From Fulverythrobacter ferritrahens (GTDB lineage Bacteria; Pseudomonadota; Alphaproteobacteria; Sphingomonadales; Sphingomonadaceae), in assembly GCF_020539485.1 (NCBI RefSeq), contig NZ_JACDXU010000002.1:558001-622000 (forward strand): a stretch of 64,000 nt of DNA, in the 5' to 3' direction. The position numbers and the translations under genes are program-made. Below, piece by piece: positions 42,052 to 50,864 of this stretch (position 1 is its first letter; each line of letters opens with the position of its first letter). Below the pieces are notes generated by a model. That model saw nothing but the letters and a program-made list of their open reading frames with translations. It had not been told where the DNA came from and did not search any database.

Positions 42052-43641
42052 TCAGGCCGCTTCGGCCACTTCTTCCGCCGGAGCATTGCGGATGATGTAG
42101 TCAAAGGCGCTGAGTGCCGCCTTTGCGCCTTCGCCCATGGAGATGATGATCTGCTTGTAAGGCACGGTAGTCACGTCGCCCGCCGCGAAGATGCCGGGCA
42201 GGTTCGTGGCCGCCTTGTCGTCGATCACGATCTCGCCCCGCGGGGAAAGTTCGACGCCGGAATCCTTCAGCCATTCGCTGTTGGGCACCAATCCGATCTG
42301 GACGAACACGCCTTCCAGCTCGACCTTCTTTTCCTCGCCGCTTTCCCGGTCCTTGTAGACAAGGCCGTTCACCCGTTCGCCATCGCCGGTCACTTCGGTT
42401 GTCTGGGCCGAAGTGTGGATGGTGACGTTGGGCATGGAACGCAGCTTGTCCTGCAGCACCTGGTCGGCACGCAGCTGGTGATCGAATTCGATCAGCGTGA
42501 CATGGCCCACGATATTGGCCAGGTCGATCGCCGCCTCGACCCCGGAATTGCCGCCGCCGATCACTGCCACGCGCTTGCCCTTGAACAGCGGGCCGTCGCA
42601 ATGCGGGCAATAGGCAACGCCCCGGTTGCGATATTCGAATTCGCCCGGAACGCCCAGATTGCGCCAGCGTGCCCCGGTGGTGAGGATCACCGCACGGGCC
42701 TTCAGCGTCGCGCCATTCTTCAGCACCACTTCGTGATAGCCGCCGGGAACCTTGGCGGGCACAAGCTTTTCGGCCTGCTGCAGGTTCATCAGGTCAATGT
42801 CGTATTCCTTGACGTGAGCTTCCAGCGCGGCGCCCAGCTTCGGCCCTTCGGTATAGGGCACGGAGATGAAGTTCTCGATCCCCATGGTGTCGAGTACCTG
42901 CCCGCCGAAGCGTTCCGCCGCGATGCCGGTGCTGAAGCCCTTGCGCGCCGTATAGATCGCGGCAGAGGCGCCGGCCGGGCCGCCGCCCACCACCAGCACT
43001 TCAAAGGGCTTCTTTTCCGCCAGCTTGGCCGCAGCCTTCGCATCGGCATTGCTGTCGAGCTTGGCGAGGATTTCCTCCACGCTCATCTTGCCGCTGGCGA
43101 ACATCTCGCCATTCAGGAAAGTTACGGGCACGGCCAGCACATTGCGCGCATCGACCTCGGCCTGGAAAGTGCCGCCTTCGATCAGCGTGGCGTGGATGCG
43201 CGGATTGGTCAGCGCCATCAGCGTGAGGGCCTGCACCACATCCGGGCAATTGTGGCAGGAGAGCGAGAAATACATCTCGAAATTATAATCGCCCTCCAGG
43301 CCTGCGATCTGGTCGAGCACGTCCTGCTCCACCTTGGGCGGATGGCTGCCGGCCCACAGCAGCGCGAGCACCAGCGAGGTGAATTCGTGGCCCATCGGCA
43401 GGCCGGCGAAGCGGACCTGGCGGCTGGGGTCGGAAGCGCGGATGATCGCGAAGCTGGGCTTGCGTGCATCGTCGCCGTCAAAGCTGGCGCTCACCTTGTC
43501 GGACAGGGCGGCGATCTCGTTCAGCAATTCGCGGGTCTGGGCCGATTTCGCATCGTCGCCAAGCGAGGCGACGAGCTCAATCGGCTCGCGCAGATTCGCA
43601 AGATAGGTTTTGAGCTGCTGCGTCAGATTGGCGTCGAGCAT
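42052..43641 (-). CDS. ahpF: Alkyl hydroperoxide reductase subunit F
   Basis: 529 aa. NADH-dependent FAD disulfide reductase that recharges AhpC. The N-terminal tandem thioredoxin-fold part has the redox pair in SCHNCPDV (about 128-131); the thioredoxin-reductase-like part has [20 protein letters not shown], the redox pair CPHC and [16 protein letters not shown]. Transcribed after ahpC on the same strand, with a strong hairpin terminator in between. Confidence 0.96.
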   Translation of the reverse strand: MLDANLTQQLKTYLANLREPIELVASLGDDAKSAQTRELLNEIAALSDKVSASFDGDDARKPSFAIIRASDPSRQVRFAGLPMGHEFTSLVLALLWAGSHPPKVEQDVLDQIAGLEGDYNFEMYFSLSCHNCPDVVQALTLMALTNPRIHATLIEGGTFQAEVDARNVLAVPVTFLNGEMFASGKMSVEEILAKLDSNADAKAAAKLAEKKPFEVLVVGGGPAGASAAIYTARKGFSTGIAAERFGGQVLDTMGIENFISVPYTEGPKLGAALEAHVKEYDIDLMNLQQAEKLVPAKVPGGYHEVVLKNGATLKARAVILTTGARWRNLGVPGEFEYRNRGVAYCPHCDGPLFKGKRVAVIGGGNSGVEAAIDLANIVGHVTLIEFDHQLRADQVLQDKLRSMPNVTIHTSAQTTEVTGDGERVNGLVYKDRESGEEKKVELEGVFVQIGLVPNSEWLKDSGVELSPRGEIVIDDKAATNLPGIFAAGDVTTVPYKQIIISMGEGAKAALSAFDYIIRNAPAEEVAEAA

Positions 43642-43671
43642 GGGTTTGGTTCCTTGGATTCGGGTCTCGTG

Positions 43672-43713
43672 AAAACAAAAGCGGCTCGGGGCGGAGGGGG
43701 CGCCCCGAGCCGC
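43672..43713 (-). terminator. Terminator/attenuator between ahpC and ahpF
   Basis: Perfect 13-base arms (GCGGCTCGGGGCG and its complement) with a 7-base loop; on the minus strand TTTTGTTTTC follows directly. It lies 32 bases after the ahpC stop and 31 before the ahpF start, and probably lets only part of the transcripts reach ahpF. Confidence 0.8.
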
Positions 43714-43744
43714 TCATGCGTCCCGCAGATGCGGGCTCGAGGGA

Positions 43745-44311
43745 TTAGATCTTGCCGACGAGGTCGAGCGAGGGAGCAAGCGTTTCAGCGCCTTCTTCCC
43801 ACTTGGCCGGGCAGACCTGGCCGGGGTGCGAGCGGACATACTGCGCGGCCTTGATCTTGCGGACCAGTTCCGAAGCATTGCGGCCCACGCCTTCGCAGGT
43901 CACTTCCATCACCTGGATCACGCCATCGGGATCGACCACGAAGGTGCCGCGATCGGCCAGGCCCTGTTCCTCGCGCAGCACGCCGAAGTTCTTCGAGATC
44001 GTGTGCAGCTGGTCGCCCAGCATGGGGAACTTGATCTTGCTGATGGCGGGCGAGCTGTCGTGCCAGGCCTTGTGGCTGAAATGCGTGTCGGTGGAGACGG
44101 CATAGACTTCGACGCCGAGCTTGGAGAGCTCTTCATACTGGTCGGCCATGTCTTCCAGCTCGGTCGGGCACACAAAGGTGAAGTCCGCCGGGTAGAAGAA
44201 GAAAACGGACCACTTGCCCTTCACGTCAGCGTCGGTCACCTGGAAGAAGTCCTTGCCGGCCTGGAAGGCGGTGGCGTTGAACGGCTTGATCTCGCTGCCG
44301 ATGATACCCAT
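43745..44311 (-). CDS. ahpC: Peroxiredoxin AhpC (alkyl hydroperoxide reductase subunit C)
   Basis: 188 aa from the second of two adjacent ATGs; GGAG is 7 bases before it. Typical 2-Cys peroxiredoxin: peroxidatic Cys in [15 protein letters not shown] and resolving Cys in [16 protein letters not shown]. Reduces H2O2 and organic peroxides; AhpF is the electron donor. Length and N-terminus ([11 protein letters not shown]) match the family. The upstream region holds a symmetric candidate operator. Confidence 0.96.
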   Translation of the reverse strand: MGIIGSEIKPFNATAFQAGKDFFQVTDADVKGKWSVFFFYPADFTFVCPTELEDMADQYEELSKLGVEVYAVSTDTHFSHKAWHDSSPAISKIKFPMLGDQLHTISKNFGVLREEQGLADRGTFVVDPDGVIQVMEVTCEGVGRNASELVRKIKAAQYVRSHPGQVCPAKWEEGAETLAPSLDLVGKI

Positions 44312-44411
44312 CATTTTGCTCCGTTTATTCAAGATGAAACTCAGTCACGCCGAGATAGGGGCGTGTGGCTCATCTGCCAAACAAAAGAGTCCGATTGGTA
44401 TGATAGAGTAA

Positions 44412-44431
44412 ATCAATCAGCGCGGATTGAT
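44412..44431. promoter_or_regulatory. Candidate operator upstream of ahpC
   Basis: ATCAATC-AGCGCG-GATTGAT, 7-base arms, about 100 bases before the ahpC start; an ATAG (44403-44406) on one side and a CATAG on the other give an extended OxyR-like layout, but the match to the OxyR consensus is imperfect. Inferred. Confidence 0.4.
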
Positions 44432-44492
44432 CGGAATCATAGATAAGAGGGGGAGGCCCGGCCCGCCCGCTGATTACCCGTCCGCCTTCGGT

Positions 44493-45557
44493 TCAACCCA
44501 CCTGAGCGCGATGCAGCAGTTTGTGATCCGCCAGCACCAGCGCCATCATCGCTTCCACCACCGGTACGCCGCGAATGCCCACGCAGGGGTCATGGCGGCC
44601 CTTGGTGGCCAGCTCGGTCGCTTCCCCTTCGCGCGTGATCGTCGGCTGGGGGATCAGGATCGAGCTGGTGGGCTTGAAAGCCACGCGTACCACCACCGGC
44701 TGGCCGGTTGAAATGCCGCCTGCGATGCCGCCTGCATGGTTTGCGTCGAATTCCGGCGAGCCACCCGCGCCGGGGCGCATCGGATCGGCATTCTCCTCGC
44801 CGCGCAGGCGCGCCGCGTTGAAGCCTTCGCCGATTTCAACGCCCTTCACGGCATTGATGCCCATCATCGCGGCGGCAAGGTCTGCATCGAGCTTGCCATA
44901 AAGCGGCGCGCCCCAGCCTGCAGGAACGCCCGTGGCCACGCATTCCACCACCGCCCCGAGCGACGATCCGGCAAGCCGCGCATCGTCCACCAGCTTTTCC
45001 CACCGGGCGGCGGCGGCTTGATCGGGGCAGAAGAAGGGGTTGTTGCGGATTTCGCCCGCATCGAAGCTCTCGATCCGGTCCCCGCCGATTTCGCTGACAT
45101 AGGCCAGGATCGTCACTTCCGGGATCGCCAGCCGCGCCACGGCGCCTGCCGCCACGCGCGCAGCGGTTTCGCGTGCGCTGGAACGGCCGCCGCCGCGATA
45201 GTCGCGGAAGCCGTATTTCGCGTCATAGGCATAATCGGCATGGCCGGGGCGATAGGCCTTGGCGACTTCCGAATAGTCCTTGGATCGCTGATCGGTATTC
45301 TCGATCATCAGCGAAATGGGCGTGCCGGTGGTCTTGCCTTCGAACACGCCGGACAGGATCTTTACCTCGTCCGCCTCGCGCCGCTGGGTGGTGAACTTGG
45401 ACGTTCCCGGCTTGCGCGCATCGAGGAAGGGCTGAATCCACGCCTCGTCCAGCGTCAGACCCGGAGGGCAGCCGTCAACCACGGCGCCCAGAGCGGGGCC
45501 ATGGCTTTCCCCCCAGGTGGTGAAGCGGAATACGCGGCCGAAAGTGTTGAAGCTCAT
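44493..45557 (-). CDS. aroC: Chorismate synthase
   Basis: 354 aa. FMN-dependent last step of the shikimate pathway (EPSP to chorismate). Signatures: [18 protein letters not shown] at the N-terminus, [39 protein letters not shown] and [19 protein letters not shown]. It is divergent from ruvA. Confidence 0.97.
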   Translation of the reverse strand: MSFNTFGRVFRFTTWGESHGPALGAVVDGCPPGLTLDEAWIQPFLDARKPGTSKFTTQRREADEVKILSGVFEGKTTGTPISLMIENTDQRSKDYSEVAKAYRPGHADYAYDAKYGFRDYRGGGRSSARETAARVAAGAVARLAIPEVTILAYVSEIGGDRIESFDAGEIRNNPFFCPDQAAAARWEKLVDDARLAGSSLGAVVECVATGVPAGWGAPLYGKLDADLAAAMMGINAVKGVEIGEGFNAARLRGEENADPMRPGAGGSPEFDANHAGGIAGGISTGQPVVVRVAFKPTSSILIPQPTITREGEATELATKGRHDPCVGIRGVPVVEAMMALVLADHKLLHRAQVG

Positions 45558-45668
45558 GGGATGGGGCTATTGTCGGAAATTCCCAACATGTCCACACCCC
45601 GCAATTGCGAGGACGATAAGCGAGGCGTGGCACTAGCCATGTGCCTCGGTTTCAGGCAGGAACAAAAC

Positions 45669-46277
45669 ATGATTGCGAAGCTACGGGGCCTGCTGGACGA
45701 AACCGGAACCGACTGGGCGATAATCGACGTCCAGGGCGTAGGCTATCTCGTCCATTGCTCGGCCAAGACGCTCAGCGCCTTGGGGGAGAAGGGCGAGGGG
45801 GTCACGGTGTTCACCGATCTGCAGGTGAGCGAGAACGACATGCGCCTGCTCGGCTTCGCCACCAGTGCGGAGCGGGACTGGTTCCGGTTGCTGACCCTGG
45901 TGCAGGGCGTGGGCAGCAAGGTGGCGCTGGCGATCCTGTCTGCGCTCTCGATCGACGAACTGCGCAACGCCTGCGCCAATGGCGATGCCGCCCAGGTCGC
46001 GCGCGCCAATGGCGTCGGGCCGAAGCTGGCGGGCCGCATCGTCAATGAACTGAAGGAGAAGGCAGGCGGAATGCCTGGCGGTTCGGGCGGTGTCGCGCTG
46101 GGCGCAGTGGCGGCTCCGGTGGGTTCGGCCAGCGCGGATGCGGTTTCGGCTTTGCAGAATCTCGGCTTCAAGCCTGCCGTGGCGGCCAGCGCGGTCGCCC
46201 ATGCGCAAGGCGAACTGGGCGAAGATGCGGGGCTGAACGATCTGGTGCGGGTCGCGTTGAAGAGGGCGGCGGGGTGA
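45669..46277 (+). CDS. ruvA: Holliday junction DNA helicase subunit RuvA
   Basis: 202 aa. Binds the four-way junction and loads RuvB. Domain I ([20 protein letters not shown]), the helix-hairpin-helix motifs ([17 protein letters not shown] and [19 protein letters not shown]) and the RuvB-binding C-terminal domain ([18 protein letters not shown]) are all present. The stop overlaps the next start (TGATG). Normally ruvB follows at once; here a foreign-looking ORF lies between. Confidence 0.96.
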   Translation: MIAKLRGLLDETGTDWAIIDVQGVGYLVHCSAKTLSALGEKGEGVTVFTDLQVSENDMRLLGFATSAERDWFRLLTLVQGVGSKVALAILSALSIDELRNACANGDAAQVARANGVGPKLAGRIVNELKEKAGGMPGGSGGVALGAVAAPVGSASADAVSALQNLGFKPAVAASAVAHAQGELGEDAGLNDLVRVALKRAAG

Positions 46278-46783
46278 TGGCGGAGGTCTTGGCCGCGATT
46301 CTTGGGGCACTGCTTGCTGGGGGTTTCCAGACAGTTGTTTCAATTTTTGACAGGCGACGTGAAGACGAAGCGATTCTTCTGGCAATTGCCAGTGAGGTTG
46401 ATGCGCTTTGTAAGCTCACCAGACTACAGAACTACCTCGGCGAAGCGCGCCGTATCAGGGAAGAGTTGGTACGAGATCCGAACATCTCGTATGTCTATCT
46501 GGTCGATCTCAGGAGTGACTATTTTTCGGTTTACCACTCTTTGTCATCGAATCTCGGGCGGCTGAGGGCTGCTAACGCGTCGAAAATCGTACGTTTTTAT
46601 TCCATCAGAAAGACAATAATCGATTGCACTCGTCCTGATGGTATCGCTGCCCATCCTATCCCAAACTCGAATGCTCAAGAGGCATTTGACCTTATAGTTC
46701 AGCTGTTAGTTGAGTTCCTAGCGCTGGGCGATTCGATCGTGCGGATGCCGAGGGAGTCATTTCTGGATTTGTCTGATACGTGA
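46277..46783 (+). CDS. Hypothetical protein inserted between ruvA and ruvB
   Basis: 168 aa from the ATG at 46277 (a GTG one codon earlier is also in frame). One N-terminal hydrophobic segment ([21 protein letters not shown]) followed by a mostly helical soluble part. Codon use is visibly more AT-rich than in the neighbours (for example GATCTTATAGTTCAGCTG-type codons near the 3' end), a sign of transfer. It overlaps ruvA (TGATG) and ruvB (GTGA), so the insertion has kept translational coupling. No function is known to me. Confidence 0.8.
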   Translation: MAEVLAAILGALLAGGFQTVVSIFDRRREDEAILLAIASEVDALCKLTRLQNYLGEARRIREELVRDPNISYVYLVDLRSDYFSVYHSLSSNLGRLRAANASKIVRFYSIRKTIIDCTRPDGIAAHPIPNSNAQEAFDLIVQLLVEFLALGDSIVRMPRESFLDLSDT

Positions 46784-47811
46784 CCACTAACCCCACCCTC
46801 TCCCCCCAGCGCCAGCCGGAGGATCAGGACGCGGCCCTGCGGCCCAAGTCGCTTGCCGAATTCATCGGGCAGGCGGCGGCGCGGGATAATCTGCGGGTGT
46901 TTATCCAGAGCGCGAAGTCGCGCGGGGAGGCGATGGATCATGTGCTGTTCCATGGCCCGCCCGGCCTTGGCAAGACCACTCTGGCGCAGATCGTGGCCAA
47001 GGAACTGGGCGTGGGCTTCCGCGCTACCTCTGGCCCTGTAATCGCCAAGTCCGGCGATCTGGCGGCTTTGCTGACCAATCTCGAACCCGGTGACGTGCTG
47101 TTCATCGACGAGATCCATCGCCTCAATCCGGTAGTGGAGGAAGTGCTCTATCCCGCGATGGAGGACCGCGCGCTGGACCTGATCATCGGGGAGGGGCCGT
47201 CCGCCCGCTCGGTGCGGATCGACCTTGCCCCCTTCACCCTGATCGGCGCGACCACGCGGCAAGGCCTGCTGACCACGCCGCTGCGGGACCGCTTCGGGAT
47301 TCCCGTACGGCTGCAATTCTATACCGAGGCCGAGCTGGAACTGGTGGTGCGCCGGGGTGCGAAGCTGCTTTCGGTGGAAATGGACAGCGAAGGCGCGCGC
47401 GAGATTGCGCGGCGCGCGCGTGGTACGCCGCGCGTGGCGGGGCGTCTGCTGCGGCGGGTGCGCGATTTCGCCCATGTGCTCGGCTCCCCCGTGGTGACAG
47501 CCAAGGTCGCGGATGAGGCTCTGACCCGGCTTGAAGTGGATGCGCTGGGGCTCGATGCGATGGACCGGCGCTATCTCACCATGATCGCGGATATCTACAA
47601 GGGTGGCCCGGTGGGCGTCGAAACCTTGGCCGCGGGCCTGGCCGAACCGCGCGATACGGTGGAGGAAGTGGTCGAGCCCTACCTCATCCAGCTGGGCCTG
47701 CTTGCCCGTACGGCACGCGGGCGTGTGCTGAACGATCGCGGCTGGGCGCATCTGGGAATCACCCCGCCCGCCGGCGGATTGCAGGGGGGGCTTTTCGGGG
47801 AAGGGAAATAA
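46780..47811 (+). CDS. ruvB: Holliday junction DNA helicase subunit RuvB
   Basis: 343 aa from a GTG at 46780 that overlaps the previous stop by four bases. AAA+ motor: [12 protein letters not shown], Walker [16 protein letters not shown], Walker [10 protein letters not shown], the sensor region [19 protein letters not shown], and the winged-helix C-terminus ending DRGWAHLGI. Drives branch migration with RuvA. Confidence 0.97.
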   Translation: MTTNPTLSPQRQPEDQDAALRPKSLAEFIGQAAARDNLRVFIQSAKSRGEAMDHVLFHGPPGLGKTTLAQIVAKELGVGFRATSGPVIAKSGDLAALLTNLEPGDVLFIDEIHRLNPVVEEVLYPAMEDRALDLIIGEGPSARSVRIDLAPFTLIGATTRQGLLTTPLRDRFGIPVRLQFYTEAELELVVRRGAKLLSVEMDSEGAREIARRARGTPRVAGRLLRRVRDFAHVLGSPVVTAKVADEALTRLEVDALGLDAMDRRYLTMIADIYKGGPVGVETLAAGLAEPRDTVEEVVEPYLIQLGLLARTARGRVLNDRGWAHLGITPPAGGLQGGLFGEGK

Positions 47812-47878
47812 TCTCCCCCTCAATGGCCTTGCTGTTACGCATTTTCCCGAAAGCCTGACCAAGCGTTCGGTTCCATTG

Positions 47879-47914
47879 TGGGACAACTCTGCCCCGAAGG
47901 GGCTGAATGTCCCA
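47879..47914. promoter_or_regulatory. Nested inverted repeat upstream of the serine-rich gene
   Basis: Outer arms TGGGACA / TGTCCCA (47879-47885, 47908-47914) enclose an inner hairpin GCCCC-GAA-GGGGC (47891-47903). It lies 145 bases upstream of the PEP-CTERM-like gene and 67 bases after ruvB. It has no T-run on the plus strand, so it is more likely an operator than a terminator. Confidence 0.45.
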
Positions 47915-48059
47915 AAATAATCGCCTTCCTCGCGGGCAAACATAGTTAATTCAATTGCTCGCAAGGGGGTGGTCTGGCCTGTTGCATCGGTCAGGGTGGT
48001 GAAAAGGGGGAGTCGTATCCGCGGCTCGGGCCATTCTGAAGCGAACAGGATTTGAGACC

Positions 48060-49106
48060 ATGTCGGTAAGAATGGCCCTCGCGAAATTGTCTGCCGCTGC
48101 TGCTGGCGGTGCGCTGCTTGGCGGCGGGGCAGTGCATGTCGCAGAACCGCAATCTGCCAATGTGACGACCTACAAGTCGGCCAAGGTAGCCAAGGCGGCC
48201 CCGAAATATGTGAAGCGCAAGCCCGCCAAGCGCGTTGCTGAAAAGCCGCGCGTGGTGAAGCGTATCCGCCGCGTGATCGAGGCGCCTTGCGAACAGGGCG
48301 GCCCGGATTGCACGCCGCAGATCGCGATGATGCCCGTGCCGCTGCCCCAGCCCCTTCCGGCGCTTCCCCCGGTCAGCGGATCGAGTGGCGGCGGTGTGAC
48401 CGTGGTTGGCGGTTCGGGCGGCTTTGGTGGTTTCGGCGGCGGGTTCTTCGGTGGGTTCTTCGGCGGCGGCAGTTCCTCGGGCGGCAGCGTCGTGGTGACT
48501 TCCACCACCACGGGCGGCTCGACCAGCACGTCGAGCGGGGGCAGCTCCACTTCCAGCAGCGGCGGATCGACCTCCACCAGTGGTGGTTCCACCTCTACTT
48601 CCACCGGTGGGGTGACGAGTACGACCACCAGCAGCACGGGCGGCATCACCAGCACGACGACTACCAGCTCGGGCGGATCGTCTTCCTCCAGCTCTTCCAG
48701 TTCGTCGTCATCCTCCTCGTCTTCGTCGAGCTCTTCCAGCTCATCGAGTTCGAGCGGCGGGTCGAGCGGGAACTGCCATCACAAGCATTGCGGCGGGTCG
48801 AGTTCGGGTTCCTCCAGCGGTTCGAGCTCCAGTTCGGGCAGCAGCAGTTCGTCCAGTTCCAGCTCGGGCAATGTGACGAGCAGCACGTCTTCCTCGACCA
48901 GCAGTTCGACCTCCAGCTCCACCAGTTCCTCGACCTCTTCGAGCACGAGCACTTCGGGTTCGACCAGCGGATCGAGCACCAGCACCACCAGCGGCACGCA
49001 GGTGCCTGCCCCGCCGATGCTGTTGCTGTTCGGTGCAGGCGCCGCCGCCGTCTTCGGCCGCCGCCGTTTCGGCAAGGCCCGGCAGGAGAGCAAGCGCGCC
49101 GCCTGA
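48060..49106 (+). CDS. Serine-rich PEP-CTERM-type surface protein
   Basis: 348 aa. N-terminal signal-like segment (about 1-28), a basic Lys/Arg-rich stretch (about 38-75), a Gly-rich patch, then a long Ser/Thr/Gly low-complexity region (about 135-320) with a near-unbroken run of about 26 serines. The C-terminus has VPAPPMLLLFGAGAAAVFGRR followed by further basic residues, i.e. a short VPxP-type motif, a hydrophobic helix and an Arg cluster, as in PEP-CTERM proteins sorted and cleaved by exosortase. A single HHKHC patch interrupts the serine region. No exosortase gene lies in the window. Confidence 0.82.
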   Translation: MSVRMALAKLSAAAAGGALLGGGAVHVAEPQSANVTTYKSAKVAKAAPKYVKRKPAKRVAEKPRVVKRIRRVIEAPCEQGGPDCTPQIAMMPVPLPQPLPALPPVSGSSGGGVTVVGGSGGFGGFGGGFFGGFFGGGSSSGGSVVVTSTTTGGSTSTSSGGSSTSSSGGSTSTSGGSTSTSTGGVTSTTTSSTGGITSTTTTSSGGSSSSSSSSSSSSSSSSSSSSSSSSSSGGSSGNCHHKHCGGSSSGSSSGSSSSSGSSSSSSSSSGNVTSSTSSSTSSSTSSSTSSSTSSSTSTSGSTSGSSTSTTSGTQVPAPPMLLLFGAGAAAVFGRRRFGKARQESKRAA

Positions 49107-49133
49107 GGCGCTGGCCTTGGCGAAAATGAAAAG

Positions 49134-49159
49134 GGCGGCCTCGCAAGGGCCGCCTTTTT
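49134..49159 (+). terminator. Terminator of the serine-rich gene
   Basis: GGCGGCC-TCGCAAG-GGCCGCC hairpin followed by TTTTTC, 27 bases after the stop. Confidence 0.85.
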
Positions 49160-49212
49160 CGTGTGGCCGCCCTTTTCGTAAGGCAAGTTTCTGAACCGGA
49201 TCAGTCGGCACC

Positions 49213-49256
49213 CAAAACAAAAGCCGGCCCGGTGCGGCCTACTGCACCGGGCCGGC
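49213..49256 (-). terminator. Terminator of the DUF6644 pair
   Basis: Perfect 13-base arms (GCCGGCCCGGTGC and its complement, 49223-49256) with an 8-base loop. On the minus strand TTTTGTTTTG follows. It is 45 bases after the DUF6644 stop. Confidence 0.85.
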
Positions 49257-49301
49257 CCTTTCGGCGAGTTGGGCGCTCGCCGGGGTGACCTCTTCAGGAT
49301 C

Positions 49302-49805
49302 TCAGTAATAGACGCCCAGGGTGAAGCCGATCACGCGCCCGCAGAAGGGGATGATCAGCCAGATACCGAGCGAAAGCGCGCCCGAGAGCTTTGCCGCCGC
49401 GGGAACACTGCCGCCCGGCTTGCCCCATTCGTCGATGCCCTTGGACAGGATGCGGTGGAAGATCGCCATATTGACGCCAGCCAGGGCCATCAGGCCCATT
49501 TTCCAGAGGAAATAGGGATTGGCCATGTAAGTGGTCGCCTTGCTGACGAACAGCAGCACGCCGGTGATCAGGGCCACCGCGAAGCCGATCCAGGTGACGG
49601 GCACCGTATCGCGTTCCACTGCCTTCACGCTGCGGTTCTTCGAAGTGAGGCCCAGCAGGCGCATGTCCATGATGGCGATGGCGCCGATGACGGTGACCAA
49701 GGCGAAGACGTGAATGGTCTCGATGGTCGGGAACATCCATTCATTGCTGGCGATAGTGGTGCCGAGGCCGGATTGCTCGAGGCTGGCCCAGATGGAATTT
49801 GCCAT
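49302..49805 (-). CDS. DUF6644-family membrane protein (2)
   Basis: 167 aa from the ATG at 49805. Four hydrophobic segments; recognisable parts are WMFPTIETIHVFALVTVIGA, MDMRLLGL and TTYMANPYFLWKMGLMALAG. It is a paralogue of the gene just upstream: both share the arrangement E(T/Q)(I/L)H near helix 1, LLGL/VLGV, NP-(Y/I)F-(L/W)-KMG. The conserved His near the first helix could bind heme, but this is speculative. Second gene of a pair. Confidence 0.75.
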   Translation of the reverse strand: MANSIWASLEQSGLGTTIASNEWMFPTIETIHVFALVTVIGAIAIMDMRLLGLTSKNRSVKAVERDTVPVTWIGFAVALITGVLLFVSKATTYMANPYFLWKMGLMALAGVNMAIFHRILSKGIDEWGKPGGSVPAAAKLSGALSLGIWLIIPFCGRVIGFTLGVYY

Positions 49806-49821
49806 TGTTCTTTCTCCCCCC

Positions 49822-50364
49822 TCAAACCGGTGCGTAGGCGATCCAGCGCCCACCAACCATGACCAGCATCCACAGCACGATCAGCGCGACGGCGCCGAGC
49901 TTGATCGAGCCCTGCCCGCCGGGCGAGACCTCCCACTGCTCCATCCGGCCACGCACGGCGGCCTGGAACCACAGGCTGACGATGATCGTCACGATCAGTA
50001 CGCCCATCTTGATCCAGAAAATCGGGTTGACCATGTTGCGGACCGGTTCGCTGATCAGCAGGATGATACCCGTGGTGATCAGCACCAATGCGCCGCCCTT
50101 GATCCAGGGCTGATAGCGATTGAAGATCTGTGGCAATGTCTGGTCTTTGCCGCTCACGCCCAGCACCTTGAGGTTGAGCATCAGGGTGGAGCCGAACAGC
50201 ACCGCGATGGCGAGGATGTGCAGCGTCTGGAAGCCCGGGATCGCCAGGAAGTTGCTCTGCAGCCAGAGCGCGAAGGGCCAGTCGGAGACCCAGAGCGAGA
50301 ATTCGACGATCGGCGTCTGTCTGATCGCCTCCGTCATCTGGAATAGAAATTCGCCAATCGACAT
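49822..50364 (-). CDS. DUF6644-family membrane protein (1)
   Basis: 180 aa, four hydrophobic helices. Landmarks FLAIPGFQTLHILAIAVLFG, TLMLNLKVLGVSG, MVNPIFWIKMGVLIVTII and a C-terminal helix LIVLWMLVMVGGRW. Starts 16 bases upstream of its paralogue, so the two form an operon. An FNR/FixK-type box lies about 150 bases upstream, which links the pair to low oxygen. Confidence 0.78.
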   Translation of the reverse strand: MSIGEFLFQMTEAIRQTPIVEFSLWVSDWPFALWLQSNFLAIPGFQTLHILAIAVLFGSTLMLNLKVLGVSGKDQTLPQIFNRYQPWIKGGALVLITTGIILLISEPVRNMVNPIFWIKMGVLIVTIIVSLWFQAAVRGRMEQWEVSPGGQGSIKLGAVALIVLWMLVMVGGRWIAYAPV

Positions 50365-50513
50365 GGGTTACAACCTCCCCTGTATCCGGCAGGCGCATGG
50401 CGGCGCGACCCTGTCCGGTTGTTCCTGTCACTCAGGCTCCGCGACTCCAGTTGGGCTTTGCGGAACCCGTCCCATCCAAGACTGCCTGATGGCTTAGTTG
50501 ACTTCGTCCGCCA

Positions 50514-50527
50514 TTGACCTGGATCAA
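50514..50527 (-). promoter_or_regulatory. FNR/FixK-type box upstream of the DUF6644 pair
   Basis: TTGATCCAGGTCAA on the minus strand, nine of ten positions of TTGAT-N4-ATCAA and the classic FNR/FixK half-site arrangement. It is 150 bases before the first DUF6644 start. Confidence 0.6.
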
Positions 50528-50633
50528 CTGGGCTGACGTGAACCTGAAAGAGACAGGGGGGAGGAAGGAGTGGGGCGGCCGGCGAAAATGGAATGATGTT
50601 GTGTGTGAACATGGCGGTCTGTTGCCCGCCTCT

Positions 50634-50727
50634 CGTCACCCTGAACTCGTTTCAGGGTCTATTTTTCGTCTCGTTCAGGGCTGGCTGTGAAGGCGAGATG
50701 GATGCTGAAACAAGTTCAGCATGACGA
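50634..50727. repeat. Palindromic repeats, family B (copy 2)
   Basis: GTCACCCTGAACTCGTTTCA at 50634-50653 and GATGCTGAAACAAGTTCAGC at 50701-50720 with a short gap. Same family as 19749-19836. The rest of the 500-base gap (50365-50864) holds the DUF6644 promoter and the acnA terminator; no gene was seen. Confidence 0.75.
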
Positions 50728-50784
50728 AGAGGGGGAGGTGACGCAGAACATCCGCCGTGTTTCCAAGTGATATATTCGCCAACG

Positions 50785-50811
50785 AAAAAGGCCCCGCATC
50801 GCTGCGGGGCC
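50785..50811 (-). terminator. Rho-independent terminator of acnA
   Basis: GGCCCCGC-ATCGCT-GCGGGGCC hairpin at 50790-50811; TTTTT follows on the minus strand (50785-50789). It is 54 bases after the acnA stop. Confidence 0.85.
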
Positions 50812-50864
50812 TGTTCGATTTCGGCAGTGCCGGACTGGGCCGGACTGGGCCGGGCTGGCGCGGA

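Noticed and set aside
48480-48980. CRISPR-like repeat array in the serine-rich gene
   Set aside because: The repetition is of TCG/AGC serine codons in one reading frame, with no constant spacer length.
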